Counted from the first letter of the stretch, positions 1-9,129 are shown. The stretch: DNA of 64,000 bases from CALJXB01 sp965225935 (GCA_965225935.1 CBDDCC010000015.1:186001-250000); one strand, 5' to 3'. Notes: generated from the sequence alone by a model not told the origin. A program made the numbers and translations.

Positions 1-356
1 GGCGCCGCCTCGGGTGCCTTCGGCGCCGGTTCCGAGGGCGCCTCGGGCGGCTTCTCCACGGGCTTATCTGGCTGTGGCGCGGCGGGCACGGCCCCGATGG
101 CGGAGGCCTCCTCCCCTTCCTCCAGCAGCACCGCGATCACCTGGTTGACCGGCACCGCCTCGGCGCCTTCGGCCACCAGCAGCTTGCCGACGGTGCCTTC
201 GTCCACCGCCTCGACCTCCATGGTCGCCTTGTCGGTCTCGATCTCGGCGATCACGTCGCCAGAGGAGACGGCGTCGCCCTCCTTGACGTGCCACTTGGCC
301 AGATTGCCCTCGGTCATGGTGGGCGAGAGCGCCGGCATGAGAATTTCGATGGTCAT
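1..356 (-). CDS. pdhC: Pyruvate dehydrogenase E2 (dihydrolipoamide acetyltransferase), N-terminal part
   Basis: Only the first ~118 codons lie in the window; the gene continues past position 1. The ATG at 356 opens a lipoyl domain with the lipoylation motif ETDKATMEVEA (Lys43), followed by an Ala/Pro/Glu-rich linker, as in E2 of the pyruvate dehydrogenase complex, which moves acetyl groups from E1 to CoA. It starts 21 bp after pdhB and completes a pdhA-pdhB-pdhC operon. The lipoyl domain is nearly the same as that on pdhB, so the two probably share ancestry. The catalytic domain is not visible, so E2 rather than another lipoyl protein is inferred from operon context. Confidence 0.9.
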   Translation of the reverse strand, partial: MTIEILMPALSPTMTEGNLAKWHVKEGDAVSSGDVIAEIETDKATMEVEAVDEGTVGKLLVAEGAEAVPVNQVIAVLLEEGEEASAIGAVPAAPQPDKPVEKPPEAPSEPAPKAPEAA

Positions 357-377
357 GATCCGCGTCCCCCAAGCGCG

Positions 378-1775
378 TCAGCTGGCATAGCAGACCTCCT
401 TGGCCGCGCCTACGATGTCCTCGGGCTGCGGCAGGGCCAGGTGCTCCAGGTTCGCGGCATAGGGCATGGGCACGTCGGCCCCGGCGACCCGCCGGACCGG
501 CGCGTCCAGCCAGTCGAAGGCCTGCTCCATCATGAGGGCCGCCAGCTCGGCGCCGATGCCGGAGTAGGCCCAGCCCTCCTCGGCGGTCACCAGGCGATTG
601 GTCTTTTTCACGGACTCGACGACGGCGGCGCCGTCGAGCGGCCTGAGCGTGCGCAGGTCAATGACCTCGGCCTCGATGCCCTCGCCGGCCAGGGCCTCCG
701 CCGCCTCGAGGGCCTTGCCCACCATGATCGAGAAGGCGGCGATGGTGACGTCGCTGCCGGCGCGCGCGACCTTCGCCTTGCCGAGCGGCACCAGCCAGTC
801 GTCCGTCTCGGGCACCTCGAAGCTGCGCCCATAGAGGATCTCGTTCTCCAGGAAGATCACCGGGTTGGACTCCCGGATGGCGGACTTCAGGAGGCCCTTG
901 GCGTCGGCCGCCGTGTAGGGCGCGACCACCTTCAGGCCGGGCACGTGGGCGTACCAGCTGGCGTAGCACTGGGAGTGCTGGGCGGCGACCCGGGCCGCGG
1001 CGCCGTTGGGCCCGCGGAAGACGATGGGGTTCTCGATCTGGCCGCCGGACATGTAGAGGGTCTTGCCGGCCGAGTTGACGATCTGGTCGATCGCCTGCAT
1101 GGCGAAATTGAAGGTCATGAACTCGACGATCGGCCGGAGCCCGTGCATGGCCGCGCCGACGCCGACGCCGGCGAAGCCGTGCTCGGTGATCGGCGTGTCG
1201 ATCACCCGCCTGGCGCCGAACTCGTCCAGGAGGCCCTGGCTCACCTTGTAGGCGCCCTGGTACTCGGCCACCTCCTCGCCCATGAGGAAGACGCGCTCGT
1301 CCCGGCGCATCTCCTCGGCCATGGCGTCGCGGAGCGCCTCGCGCACCGTCAGCATGGCCGAGGGCCCTGTCCACTCGGGCTCGGCCGCGGTCTCCGCTTT
1401 GGGGGCGGCCGGCGCCTGCGGCGCCTCCGCGCTGGGGACGGGACCGGCTGGCCCGGGAGCCTCCGCCGCAGGGGCCGCTCGAGCTTCGGGCGCCGTCGCC
1501 GTGACAACGCCGTCGAGAGCCCTGGCGTCCTCGCCGTCCTCCAGCAGCAGCGCGATCACCTGGTTGACCGGCACGCCCTCGGCGCCCTCGTCGACCAGCA
1601 GCTTGCCGACCTTGCCCTCGTCGACGGCCTCGACCTCCATGGTGGCCTTGTCGGTCTCGACCTCGGCGATGACGTCGCCGGAGGCCACCTCGTCGCCCTC
1701 CTTCACAAGCCACTTGGCGAGCGTGCCTTCCGTCATGGTCGGCGAGAGCGCGGGCATCAGGATCTGGATCGGCAT
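378..1775 (-). CDS. pdhB: Pyruvate dehydrogenase E1 beta subunit with N-terminal lipoyl domain
   Basis: This 465-residue protein has a lipoyl domain at about 1-80 (Lys43 in ETDKATMEVEA), an Ala/Pro-rich linker at about 80-135, and a transketolase-type E1-beta domain from about 140 (MLTVREALRDAMAEEM) to the end. E1 decarboxylates pyruvate with thiamine diphosphate and passes the acetyl group to lipoate. A lipoyl domain on E1-beta is a known alphaproteobacterial trait. The gene lies 52 bp after pdhA and 21 bp before pdhC. The DNA just before the start codon is a tandem 16-bp repeat (see separate entry). Confidence 0.95.
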   Translation of the reverse strand: MPIQILMPALSPTMTEGTLAKWLVKEGDEVASGDVIAEVETDKATMEVEAVDEGKVGKLLVDEGAEGVPVNQVIALLLEDGEDARALDGVVTATAPEARAAPAAEAPGPAGPVPSAEAPQAPAAPKAETAAEPEWTGPSAMLTVREALRDAMAEEMRRDERVFLMGEEVAEYQGAYKVSQGLLDEFGARRVIDTPITEHGFAGVGVGAAMHGLRPIVEFMTFNFAMQAIDQIVNSAGKTLYMSGGQIENPIVFRGPNGAAARVAAQHSQCYASWYAHVPGLKVVAPYTAADAKGLLKSAIRESNPVIFLENEILYGRSFEVPETDDWLVPLGKAKVARAGSDVTIAAFSIMVGKALEAAEALAGEGIEAEVIDLRTLRPLDGAAVVESVKKTNRLVTAEEGWAYSGIGAELAALMMEQAFDWLDAPVRRVAGADVPMPYAANLEHLALPQPEDIVGAAKEVCYAS

Positions 1776-1805
1776 GGCAGGGTCTCGCGGTGGCAGGGTC
1801 TCGCG
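1775..1805. repeat. Tandem 16-bp direct repeat at the pdhB translation start
   Basis: The 15-mer TGGCAGGGTCTCGCG occurs at 1775-1789 and again at 1791-1805 (period 16). It duplicates the leader that carries the purine-rich CGAGA element before the pdhB ATG, so the pdhA-pdhB spacer holds two copies of the ribosome-binding region but only one ATG. It looks like a simple slippage duplication. Confidence 0.85.
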
Positions 1806-1827
1806 TGGCGGGGCCGCCGGGGCCGGT

Positions 1828-2871
1828 TCAGGCCCCCGCCTGGACGGCGGTCTCGGTGTAGACGTCGGTGTAGAGCTCTGAGGGGTCCGGCTCCGGGTCG
1901 CTCTGGGCGAAGTCGGCGGCCTCGGTGACGATCGCCTTGATCTCCTTGTCGATCTCCTTCAGGCGCGCCTCGTCGATGCCGCCGCCGTTCAACATGATCT
2001 CCTTGATGCGATCGATGGGGTCGCGCTCCTGGCGCACCTTCTGGACCTCCTCGCGGCTGCGGTACTTGGCCGGATCGGACATGGAGTGGCCGCGATAGCG
2101 GTAGGTCAGCATCTCGAGGATGTAGGGGCCCTTGCCGGCGCGCACGTGGGCGACCGCCTTGTCGCCGGCCTCCCTCACCGTCACCACGTCCATGCCGTCG
2201 ACCTGCTGGCCGGGGATGCCGTAGGCGGCGCCGCGGTGGTAGAGGTCGGTGCGGGCCGAGGCGCGCTCGACCGAGGTGCCCATGCCGTACTTGTTGTTCT
2301 CGATGATGTAGATCACCGGCAGATGCCAGAGGGAGGCCATGTTGAAGGCCTCGTAGACCTGGCCCTGGTTGACCGCCCCGTCGCCCAGGTAGGTCAGGCA
2401 GAGCTTGCCGTCCTCCCGGTACTTGTGGGCGAAGGCGATGCCGGTGCCAAGCGGCACCTGGGCGCCGACGATGCCGTGGCCGCCGTAGAAGCCCTTCTCG
2501 CGGCTGAACATGTGCATGGAGCCGCCCTTGCCCTTGGAGTAGCCGCCGCGCCGGCCGGTCAGCTCGGCCATGACGCCCTTGGGGTCCATGCCGCAGACCA
2601 GCATGTGGCCGTGGTCCCGGTAGGAGGTGATGACGCTGTCGCCCTCCTCGATGGCGGCCTGCATGCCCACCACCACGGCCTCCTGGCCGATATAGAGATG
2701 GCAGAAGCCGCCGATCAGGCCCATGCCGTACATCTGGCCGGCCTTCTCCTCGAAGCGGCGGATCAGCAGCATCTCGCGGTAGTATTCGAGCAGGACCTCC
2801 GGGTCGGCGGTCTGCTCCGCCGCCGTCTTGCGCTTGGCGCCGGTCCGCGCGCCACCCTTCTTCGCTGCCAT
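1828..2871 (-). CDS. pdhA: Pyruvate dehydrogenase E1 alpha subunit
   Basis: The 347-residue protein starts at the ATG at 2871 (MAAKKGG); the frame is open upstream to 3012, but that stretch looks untranslated. The thiamine-diphosphate signature GDGAVNQGQ...ENNKYGMGT is present, as is the YRYRGHSMSDPAKYR loop typical of E1-alpha. With pdhB it forms the alpha2-beta2 E1 that commits pyruvate to acetyl-CoA. It is first in the pdhABC operon, 243 bp downstream of ftsB, with two inverted repeats in the upstream region. Confidence 0.95.
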   Translation of the reverse strand: MAAKKGGARTGAKRKTAAEQTADPEVLLEYYREMLLIRRFEEKAGQMYGMGLIGGFCHLYIGQEAVVVGMQAAIEEGDSVITSYRDHGHMLVCGMDPKGVMAELTGRRGGYSKGKGGSMHMFSREKGFYGGHGIVGAQVPLGTGIAFAHKYREDGKLCLTYLGDGAVNQGQVYEAFNMASLWHLPVIYIIENNKYGMGTSVERASARTDLYHRGAAYGIPGQQVDGMDVVTVREAGDKAVAHVRAGKGPYILEMLTYRYRGHSMSDPAKYRSREEVQKVRQERDPIDRIKEIMLNGGGIDEARLKEIDKEIKAIVTEAADFAQSDPEPDPSELYTDVYTETAVQAGA

Positions 2872-2990
2872 GGAACCCGTCCCCTCACGTCGAGCCGGCC
2901 GTGCCGGCGCGGCTTCGCTCCCCAGAGGTTCGGACCTCTCCCGAGGCCTTGCAGGCGTCTCGGGCGGGCCGGACATCGCGCTGAGCCTAA

Positions 2991-3008
2991 GCCAAATCAA
3001 GAATTGGC
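2991..3008. promoter_or_regulatory. Imperfect inverted repeat upstream of pdhA
   Basis: GCCAAATC at 2991-2998 and GAATTGGC at 3001-3008 pair in 7 of 8 positions across an AA spacer. It lies between the stronger palindrome at 3030-3054 and the pdhA start, in a short AT-richer patch that probably contains the promoter. The function is not known; it could be an operator half or part of the leader. Confidence 0.4.
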
Positions 3009-3029
3009 ACAAGAAGGCATAAGTGTCTG

Positions 3030-3054
3030 TAATTTCGTTAAAATAACGAAATTA
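3030..3054. promoter_or_regulatory. Perfect 11-bp inverted repeat in the pdhA upstream region (candidate operator)
   Basis: TAATTTCGTTA (3030-3040) and TAACGAAATTA (3044-3054) are exact reverse complements around AAA. The site is AT-rich in a ~70% GC background, 159 bp before the pdhA ATG and 61 bp beyond the ftsB stop. It could be a hairpin after ftsB, but the weak A/T arms and lack of a T run fit a protein-binding site better. I cannot name the regulator. Confidence 0.6.
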
Positions 3055-3114
3055 TCAGGATTTCGGTTAACTGCATGTGCGAGAGTGGCGGCGAAAGCCG
3101 ACCGGTCCGCGCCC

Positions 3115-3441
3115 TCAGTCCGACAGCGCGCTCGGCAGCAGCACCAGCATCTCGTCGTCGCGGCCGTAGTTCAGCACCAGGCGGGCCCGCTCCTCCAGGA
3201 GGTCCGGGTCCAGGCTGCTGGGCCGCAGCAGCCGCACCCGGTGCTCCAGCTCCTGGCGCTCGGCGGCGAGGACCGCGGCGTTGGCCTCGGCGATGCGCAG
3301 GTCCTTTTCGAGCTGCAGCCAGGCCAGTACCCCGTGCTCGCCCTGGACGGCGTGATAGCCGAAATAGCCGAGGGTGGCGGTCAAGAGGACCTGAGGAATG
3401 ATCTGCCGCGCGCGGCGGCGAATTTCACGAACCAGCGCCAT
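3115..3441 (-). CDS. ftsB: Septum formation initiator FtsB/DivIC family protein
   Basis: This 108-residue protein has one N-terminal membrane segment (about 15-32, QVLLTATLGYFGYHAV) followed by a heptad-like coiled coil (about 38-75) with many Leu, Glu and Arg. It ends in LLEERARLVLNYGRDDEMLVLLP, close to the DivIC consensus 'ARe.LgyvrpgE.v'. It acts in the divisome with FtsL and FtsQ. Its position between eno and pdhA is usual in alphaproteobacteria; here it is separated from eno by the toxin-antitoxin/nitroreductase segment. Confidence 0.88.
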   Translation of the reverse strand: MALVREIRRRARQIIPQVLLTATLGYFGYHAVQGEHGVLAWLQLEKDLRIAEANAAVLAAERQELEHRVRLLRPSSLDPDLLEERARLVLNYGRDDEMLVLLPSALSD

Positions 3442-3584
3442 GGCCGGGACGGAATCACATGTCGCTTCGAGCCGTCAAACAAAAAAGCGCGCGATTCCAG
3501 AGGGATTCCGACGACCTCCAGAGAGACCGTCAAGCTCTACAGAAACCCTTGCTCTCTGCCGAAACAGTAAAACCATTCTTTATG

Positions 3585-3607
3585 ACTATATTACACTATA
3601 CTATAGT
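3585..3607. promoter_or_regulatory. Repeated ACTATA half-sites over the toxin-antitoxin promoter
   Basis: ACTATA occurs at 3585-3590 and 3595-3600, and the reverse complement TATAGT at 3602-3607, making a 13-bp palindrome (ACTATA-C-TATAGT) plus one extra half-site. A good -10 element, TATACT at 3597-3602, sits inside it. Ribbon-helix-helix antitoxins usually bind such repeated half-sites over their own promoter, so this is probably the autoregulatory operator. No convincing -35 box is visible. Confidence 0.6.
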
Positions 3608-3638
3608 TCTGAACAGCGATCTCGAATGGATGTTACAG

Positions 3639-3941
3639 ATGACCAGCAAATCGACCTCCGGGCACAGATCCACCGGGGAGAACAGCCCGACCTCCGTCAA
3701 TCTGGACCGGCGGACCCGTGAGCGCCTGGACCGGGTCGCGAAAGCCTACGATCGCACCCGGTCTTGGATCATCGCAAAGGCCATCGACGAGTATCTCGAT
3801 CGCGAAGAAGCCTTCGCTCGTGCCGTGGAGGCCGGGATCGAAGAGGCAGAGCGGGGCGAACTCGCTCCACATGAGGATGTAATGGCTGAGATGGACGCCC
3901 TGATCGAGGGTTTGGCGCGAGACAACAGCAAGGGCTCATGA
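3639..3941 (+). CDS. Ribbon-helix-helix (CopG/ParD-like) antitoxin
   Basis: From the ATG at 3639 the protein has 100 residues; an in-frame ATG at 3630 would add MLQ. The core SVNLDRRTRERLDRVAKAY...IAKAIDEYLDRE is the ribbon-helix-helix fold that binds DNA, followed by an acidic C-terminal half (FARAVEAGIEEAERGEL) that normally wraps the toxin. The stop codon overlaps the toxin start by 4 nt (ATGA), so the two are translationally coupled. Upstream DNA is AT-rich and carries the repeated half-sites described separately. The frame is open further upstream, but that part is low in coding character. Confidence 0.85.
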   Translation: MTSKSTSGHRSTGENSPTSVNLDRRTRERLDRVAKAYDRTRSWIIAKAIDEYLDREEAFARAVEAGIEEAERGELAPHEDVMAEMDALIEGLARDNSKGS

Positions 3942-5161
3942 ACATCGCGTGGACGCCGAGGGCACGCCAGGATCTGAGGGACATCTACAGCTATCTCGCG
4001 TCGCACAATCCGGCTGCGGCTCGACGCATGCAGACCGTCATACGAGCGAAGGTCGGCGCCCTTGAAACGACGCCTTACATGGGTCGGGCCGGGCGAATCA
4101 AGGGGACCCGCGAGCTGGCGGTGACAGGCACGCCATATTTGGCCGTCTACCGGATCGCAGGACCGGGGGTCGAGGTGCTGCGGGTGTTGCACGGCGCCAG
4201 GAGCTGGCCGAGCGGCACCCCTTTGACAGGTGTCCCGGCGTGCTATGGTTCGGCCGGATTGTCATTCGGAGGAGTCCGGCCCGGCGCACCCGGACTCCAT
4301 GCAGCGGAGAGAGGCCCCATGGCACAGCGAACCGCCACTCTCGCGGCCCTGATCGAGCGCCGCTTCGACGAGCTCGCGGCCTGCGACTCCCGCGCCGACA
4401 CGCCGACGGTGCGCGGGCTCTTGGAACGGGGCTCCTGCCGCGCCTACCGGGACGAGGCTGTGCCCGACGCGCTCTTGCGCCCGCTGCTGGCGGCGGCCTT
4501 CTCCGCGCCCTCCAAGTCCGACCTGCAGCAGGCGAGCGTGATCCAGGTGGCCGATCCCGAGCTCAGGCGCCGGATCGTCGGCCTCAGCCCCAAGAACGAC
4601 TGGGCCCTCGGCGCGCCCGTGCTGCTGGTCTGGCTGGCCGACGGCCGGCGCTTCCTGCGGGCCGCGGCGCTGCGGGCGAAGCCCTTCGCCAACGACCACC
4701 TGGACGCCTTCTTCAACGCCGCGGTCGACGCAGGCATCGTGCTCTCCGCCTTCGTGGCGGCGGCCGAGAGCGCCGGCCTCGGCTGCTGCCCGCTTTCCGA
4801 GATCCGCGACCGGTCGGACGAACTGGCCGAGCTGCTGGGCCTGCCGGAGCGGGTGGTGCCCGTGGCCGGCATGGGGGTCGGCTGGCCGGCGGACCCGCCC
4901 ACAGTGAAGCAGCGCCTGCCGCTCACGGTGACGGTGCACAAGAACCGCTACCGGGACGATGCGCTGGAAGCCGAGGTCGAGGCCTACGACCGGCGCCGCG
5001 CCGCCGCCGAGCCGGTCGCGCCGGAGGCGCAGCGCCTGGTCGAACGCTACGGCGTCGCCGAGCTCTACGGCTGGTCGGAGCTGCGCGGCCGCCAGTACTC
5101 AGAGCCCATGCGCGCCGACTTCGGCGCCTTCGTGCGCCGCCAGGGATTCAAGCTGGATTAG
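3938..5161 (+). CDS. ParE/RelE-type toxin whose frame continues without stop into a nitroreductase
   Basis: Residues 1-91 are a complete ParE-like toxin, with WTPRARQDLRDIYSYL at the start and the family's usual end, VEVLRVLHGARSWP. Such proteins normally stop there. Here the frame runs on through about 36 residues that look like translated leader DNA and then, in frame, through the whole nitroreductase (from residue 128) to the stop at 5161. The result is a 407-residue toxin-enzyme fusion unless translation restarts at 4319. A promoter-like sequence lies in the junction (4223-4249). ParE toxins poison gyrase; whether a C-terminal fusion stays toxic is unknown. A sequencing indel hiding the real stop is the main alternative. 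Confidence 0.7.
   Translation: MNIAWTPRARQDLRDIYSYLASHNPAAARRMQTVIRAKVGALETTPYMGRAGRIKGTRELAVTGTPYLAVYRIAGPGVEVLRVLHGARSWPSGTPLTGVPACYGSAGLSFGGVRPGAPGLHAAERGPMAQRTATLAALIERRFDELAACDSRADTPTVRGLLERGSCRAYRDEAVPDALLRPLLAAAFSAPSKSDLQQASVIQVADPELRRRIVGLSPKNDWALGAPVLLVWLADGRRFLRAAALRAKPFANDHLDAFFNAAVDAGIVLSAFVAAAESAGLGCCPLSEIRDRSDELAELLGLPERVVPVAGMGVGWPADPPTVKQRLPLTVTVHKNRYRDDALEAEVEAYDRRRAAAEPVAPEAQRLVERYGVAELYGWSELRGRQYSEPMRADFGAFVRRQGFKLD
4223..4249 (+). promoter_or_regulatory. Candidate promoter of the nitroreductase inside the toxin frame
   Basis: TTGACA at 4223-4228 matches the -35 consensus exactly. TATGGT at 4244-4249 is preceded by TGC, making an extended -10 element; the 15-bp spacer is short but tolerable with an extended -10. 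It lies just past the last conserved toxin codon and 70 bp before the nitroreductase ATG, which suggests the enzyme can be transcribed on its own. Confidence 0.5.
4319..5161 (+). CDS. Nitroreductase family protein (FMN-dependent NAD(P)H oxidoreductase)
   Basis: From the ATG at 4319, preceded by GGAGAGAGG, this is 280 residues, a normal family length. The FMN-binding signature RGSCRAYRDEAVPDALL near residue 40, APSKSDLQQ near 67, and GLGCCPLSEIR in the second half fit the NfsA/FRP-like nitroreductases, flavoenzymes that reduce nitro compounds, quinones or flavin in the cytosol. It faces eno tail to tail, 21 bp apart. No specific substrate can be assigned. The same frame is open upstream into the ParE-like toxin. 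Confidence 0.85.
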   Translation: MAQRTATLAALIERRFDELAACDSRADTPTVRGLLERGSCRAYRDEAVPDALLRPLLAAAFSAPSKSDLQQASVIQVADPELRRRIVGLSPKNDWALGAPVLLVWLADGRRFLRAAALRAKPFANDHLDAFFNAAVDAGIVLSAFVAAAESAGLGCCPLSEIRDRSDELAELLGLPERVVPVAGMGVGWPADPPTVKQRLPLTVTVHKNRYRDDALEAEVEAYDRRRAAAEPVAPEAQRLVERYGVAELYGWSELRGRQYSEPMRADFGAFVRRQGFKLD

Positions 5162-5167
5162 CCGGCG

Positions 5168-5184
5168 AGCGGCGGAGCGCCGCT
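5168..5184. terminator. GC hairpin in the convergent gap between the nitroreductase and eno
   Basis: AGCGGCG (5168-5174) and CGCCGCT (5178-5184) form a perfect 7-bp stem with a GAG loop, between two converging genes and overlapping the eno stop codon. There is no T run on either side, so it is at best a weak or Rho-assisted bidirectional terminator. Confidence 0.4.
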
Positions 5185-6460
5185 AGACCTTCAGCACGCT
5201 GCGGCCGGCGTAGCGGGCGGCGCGGCCCAGCTCCTCTTCGATGCGGATCAGCTGGTTGTACTTGGCGAGCCGGTCCGAGCGGGAGATGGAGCCAGTCTTA
5301 ATCTGGCCGCAGTTGGTGGCGACCGCGAGATCGGCGATGGTGGTGTCCTCGGTCTCGCCGGAGCGGTGGGACATGACCGCCCGATAGCCCGCCTTGTGGG
5401 CCATCTCGACCACCTGCAGGGTCTCGCTCAGGGTGCCGATCTGGTTCACCTTGACCAGGATGGCGTTGCCCACGGCGCGGGCGATGCCCTCGCTGAGGCG
5501 CTCGGGGTTGGTGACGAAGATGTCGTCGCCGACCAGCTGCACCTCCCTGCCGATGGCGCCGGTGAGCGCCGCCCAGCCGTCCCAGTCGTCCTCGGACATG
5601 CCGTCCTCGATGGAGACGATGGGATAGCGCCGCACCAGGTTGGCCAGGTAGTCGACCATCTCGTCCGGACCCAGCGTGGTGCCCTCGCCGACCAGCTCGT
5701 AGGCCCCGTCGCGGAAATATTCGGTGGCCGCGCAGTCCAGCGCCAGGACCACCTCATCGCCGGGTCCGTAGCCGGCCATCTCGATTGCACGCACAATGAA
5801 ATCAAGCGCTTCCGTGGTCGAGCTCAGGTCGGGCGCGAAGCCGCCCTCGTCGCCCACGTTGGTGCTGTGGCCGGACGCCTGGAGCTCGCGCTTGAGGGCG
5901 TGGAAGACCTCGGCGCCGATCCGCACGGCGTCGGCCAGCGTCTCCGCCCCCACCGGCATGATCATGAACTCCTGGATGTCGATGGGATTGTGGGCGTGGG
6001 CGCCGCCGTTGACGATGTTCATCAGCGGCACCGGCAGGGTGCGCGCGTCGACGCCGCCCAGATAGCGGTAGAGCGGCAGGCCCGCGGCCGACGCCGCGGC
6101 CTTGGCCGCCGCCAGGCTGACGCCGAGGATGGCGTTGGCGCCCAGGCGCGACTTGTTGGGCGTGCCGTCGAGGTCGATCATGGCCTGGTCGAGCTTCAGC
6201 TGGTCCTCGGCGTCGAGGCCTAGCAGCTCGTCGGCGATCTCCTGGTTGACCGCCTGCACGGCCTTCAGCACGCCCTTGCCGCCGTAGCGCTTCTTGTCGC
6301 CGTCGCGCAGCTCCACCGCCTCGTGGGCCCCGGTCGAGGCGCCCGAGGGCACCGCGGCCCGGCCGAAGGCCCCGCTGGCCAGGGCGACGTCCACCTCGAC
6401 GGTGGGATTGCCGCGGGAATCCAGGATCTCGCGGGCGTGGATGCGGCTGATGGTGGTCAT
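5183..6460 (-). CDS. eno: Enolase
   Basis: Enolase interconverts 2-phosphoglycerate and phosphoenolpyruvate in glycolysis. The 425-residue length is standard, with the N-terminal HAREILDSRGNPTVEVDV, the substrate loop NGGAHAHN, the Mg-binding SIEDGM region and the signature SHRSGETED. It lies 37 bp after kdsA on the same strand, in the tpiA-secG-pyrG-kdsA-eno order common in alphaproteobacteria. Confidence 0.98.
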   Translation of the reverse strand: MTTISRIHAREILDSRGNPTVEVDVALASGAFGRAAVPSGASTGAHEAVELRDGDKKRYGGKGVLKAVQAVNQEIADELLGLDAEDQLKLDQAMIDLDGTPNKSRLGANAILGVSLAAAKAAASAAGLPLYRYLGGVDARTLPVPLMNIVNGGAHAHNPIDIQEFMIMPVGAETLADAVRIGAEVFHALKRELQASGHSTNVGDEGGFAPDLSSTTEALDFIVRAIEMAGYGPGDEVVLALDCAATEYFRDGAYELVGEGTTLGPDEMVDYLANLVRRYPIVSIEDGMSEDDWDGWAALTGAIGREVQLVGDDIFVTNPERLSEGIARAVGNAILVKVNQIGTLSETLQVVEMAHKAGYRAVMSHRSGETEDTTIADLAVATNCGQIKTGSISRSDRLAKYNQLIRIEEELGRAARYAGRSVLKV

Positions 6461-6497
6461 GGAAGCGGTTTCCGTTCTAGGGCCTCCGCCCCGGGCC

Positions 6498-7352
6498 TCA
6501 GGCCAGGACGAGAGGCCGGGCCTTGGCGAGGCGGTCGAACTCGGCGAGGGTGGCGAGCAGATCGGGCAGGTCTTCCAGGCGGACCATGTTGGGGCCGTCG
6601 GAGGGGGCGTTGTCCGGGTCCTGGTGCACCTCCATGAAGACGGCGGCGACGCCGACGGCCAGCGCCGCGCGGGCCAGCACCGGCACGAACTCCCGCTGGC
6701 CGCCGCTGGAGCTGCCCTGGCCGCCCGGCTGCTGCACCGAATGAGTAGCGTCGAAGACCACGGGACAGCCGGTCTCAGCCGCCATGATCGGCAGGCTGCG
6801 CAGGTCGCTCACCAGGGTGTTGTAGCCGAAGGAGGCGCCGCGCTCGCAGACCATCACCCGCTGGTTGCCCGAGCCGGTGATCTTGGCGACCACGTTCTTC
6901 ATGTCCCAGGGCGCGAGGAACATGCCCTTCTTGACGTTGATCGCCCGGCCCGTCTCGGCCGCCGCCACCAGCAGGTCGGTCTGGCGGCAGAGGAAGGCGG
7001 GGATCTGCAGCACGTCGACCCGTTCGGCGACCGTGGCGCAGTGAGCCGGCTCGTGCACGTCGGTCAGGACCGGACAGCCGACCGTCTCGCGCACCTCGGC
7101 CAGGATCTCGATGCCCTCCTCGAGGCCGATGCCGCGCTTGCCGCTCAGGCTGGTGCGGTTCGCCTTGTCGTAGGAGCTCTTGTAGATCAGCTCGAGGCCC
7201 GCCGCGGCGCTCGCCTCCTTGAGGGCGCGGGCCATCATCAGCGCGTGCTCGCGGCTCTCGATCTGGCAGGGGCCGGCGATCAGGGTGACGGGTCGGTCGT
7301 TGCCGAGGGTGAGGCCGCCGACCTCCACGTGGCGCGTTTCAGGCATCGTCAT
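6498..7352 (-). CDS. kdsA: 3-deoxy-D-manno-octulosonate 8-phosphate synthase
   Basis: KdsA joins phosphoenolpyruvate and arabinose 5-phosphate to give Kdo8P, the precursor of the Kdo sugar of LPS and some capsules. The 284-residue protein shows IAGPCQIES, KSSYDKANRTS, MKNVVAKI and DATHSVQQPGG, all diagnostic of the family. It sits 33 bp after pyrG and 37 bp before eno. Its presence matters because the usual lpx genes are missing from their normal place elsewhere in this window. Confidence 0.96.
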   Translation of the reverse strand: MTMPETRHVEVGGLTLGNDRPVTLIAGPCQIESREHALMMARALKEASAAAGLELIYKSSYDKANRTSLSGKRGIGLEEGIEILAEVRETVGCPVLTDVHEPAHCATVAERVDVLQIPAFLCRQTDLLVAAAETGRAINVKKGMFLAPWDMKNVVAKITGSGNQRVMVCERGASFGYNTLVSDLRSLPIMAAETGCPVVFDATHSVQQPGGQGSSSGGQREFVPVLARAALAVGVAAVFMEVHQDPDNAPSDGPNMVRLEDLPDLLATLAEFDRLAKARPLVLA

Positions 7353-7385
7353 TAGGGACCCTCCCGTGTCGCCCGAGCGCCCGGC

Positions 7386-9011
<1,626 letters not shown>

Positions 9012-9129
9012 GGACCCACACTATCGGCCGATCGATGAACGGGCACAAGGCCCTCCTCCCGCCGTAGCGGCGGCGCTTTCGAGGGAATCCGCCCGGGCGC
9101 GAAGGCGAGATGCGATCGCGCCCGCCGGC

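Noticed and set aside
288..1928. A 546-codon open frame on the plus strand opposite pdhA/pdhB
   Set aside because: It is antisense to clearly conserved genes, has biased composition (Gly, Arg, His) and no domain; long antisense frames are expected at 70% GC.
3459..3638. Longer antitoxin start with about 60 extra residues
   Set aside because: This stretch contains the -10 element and operator half-sites, so it is upstream control DNA rather than coding.
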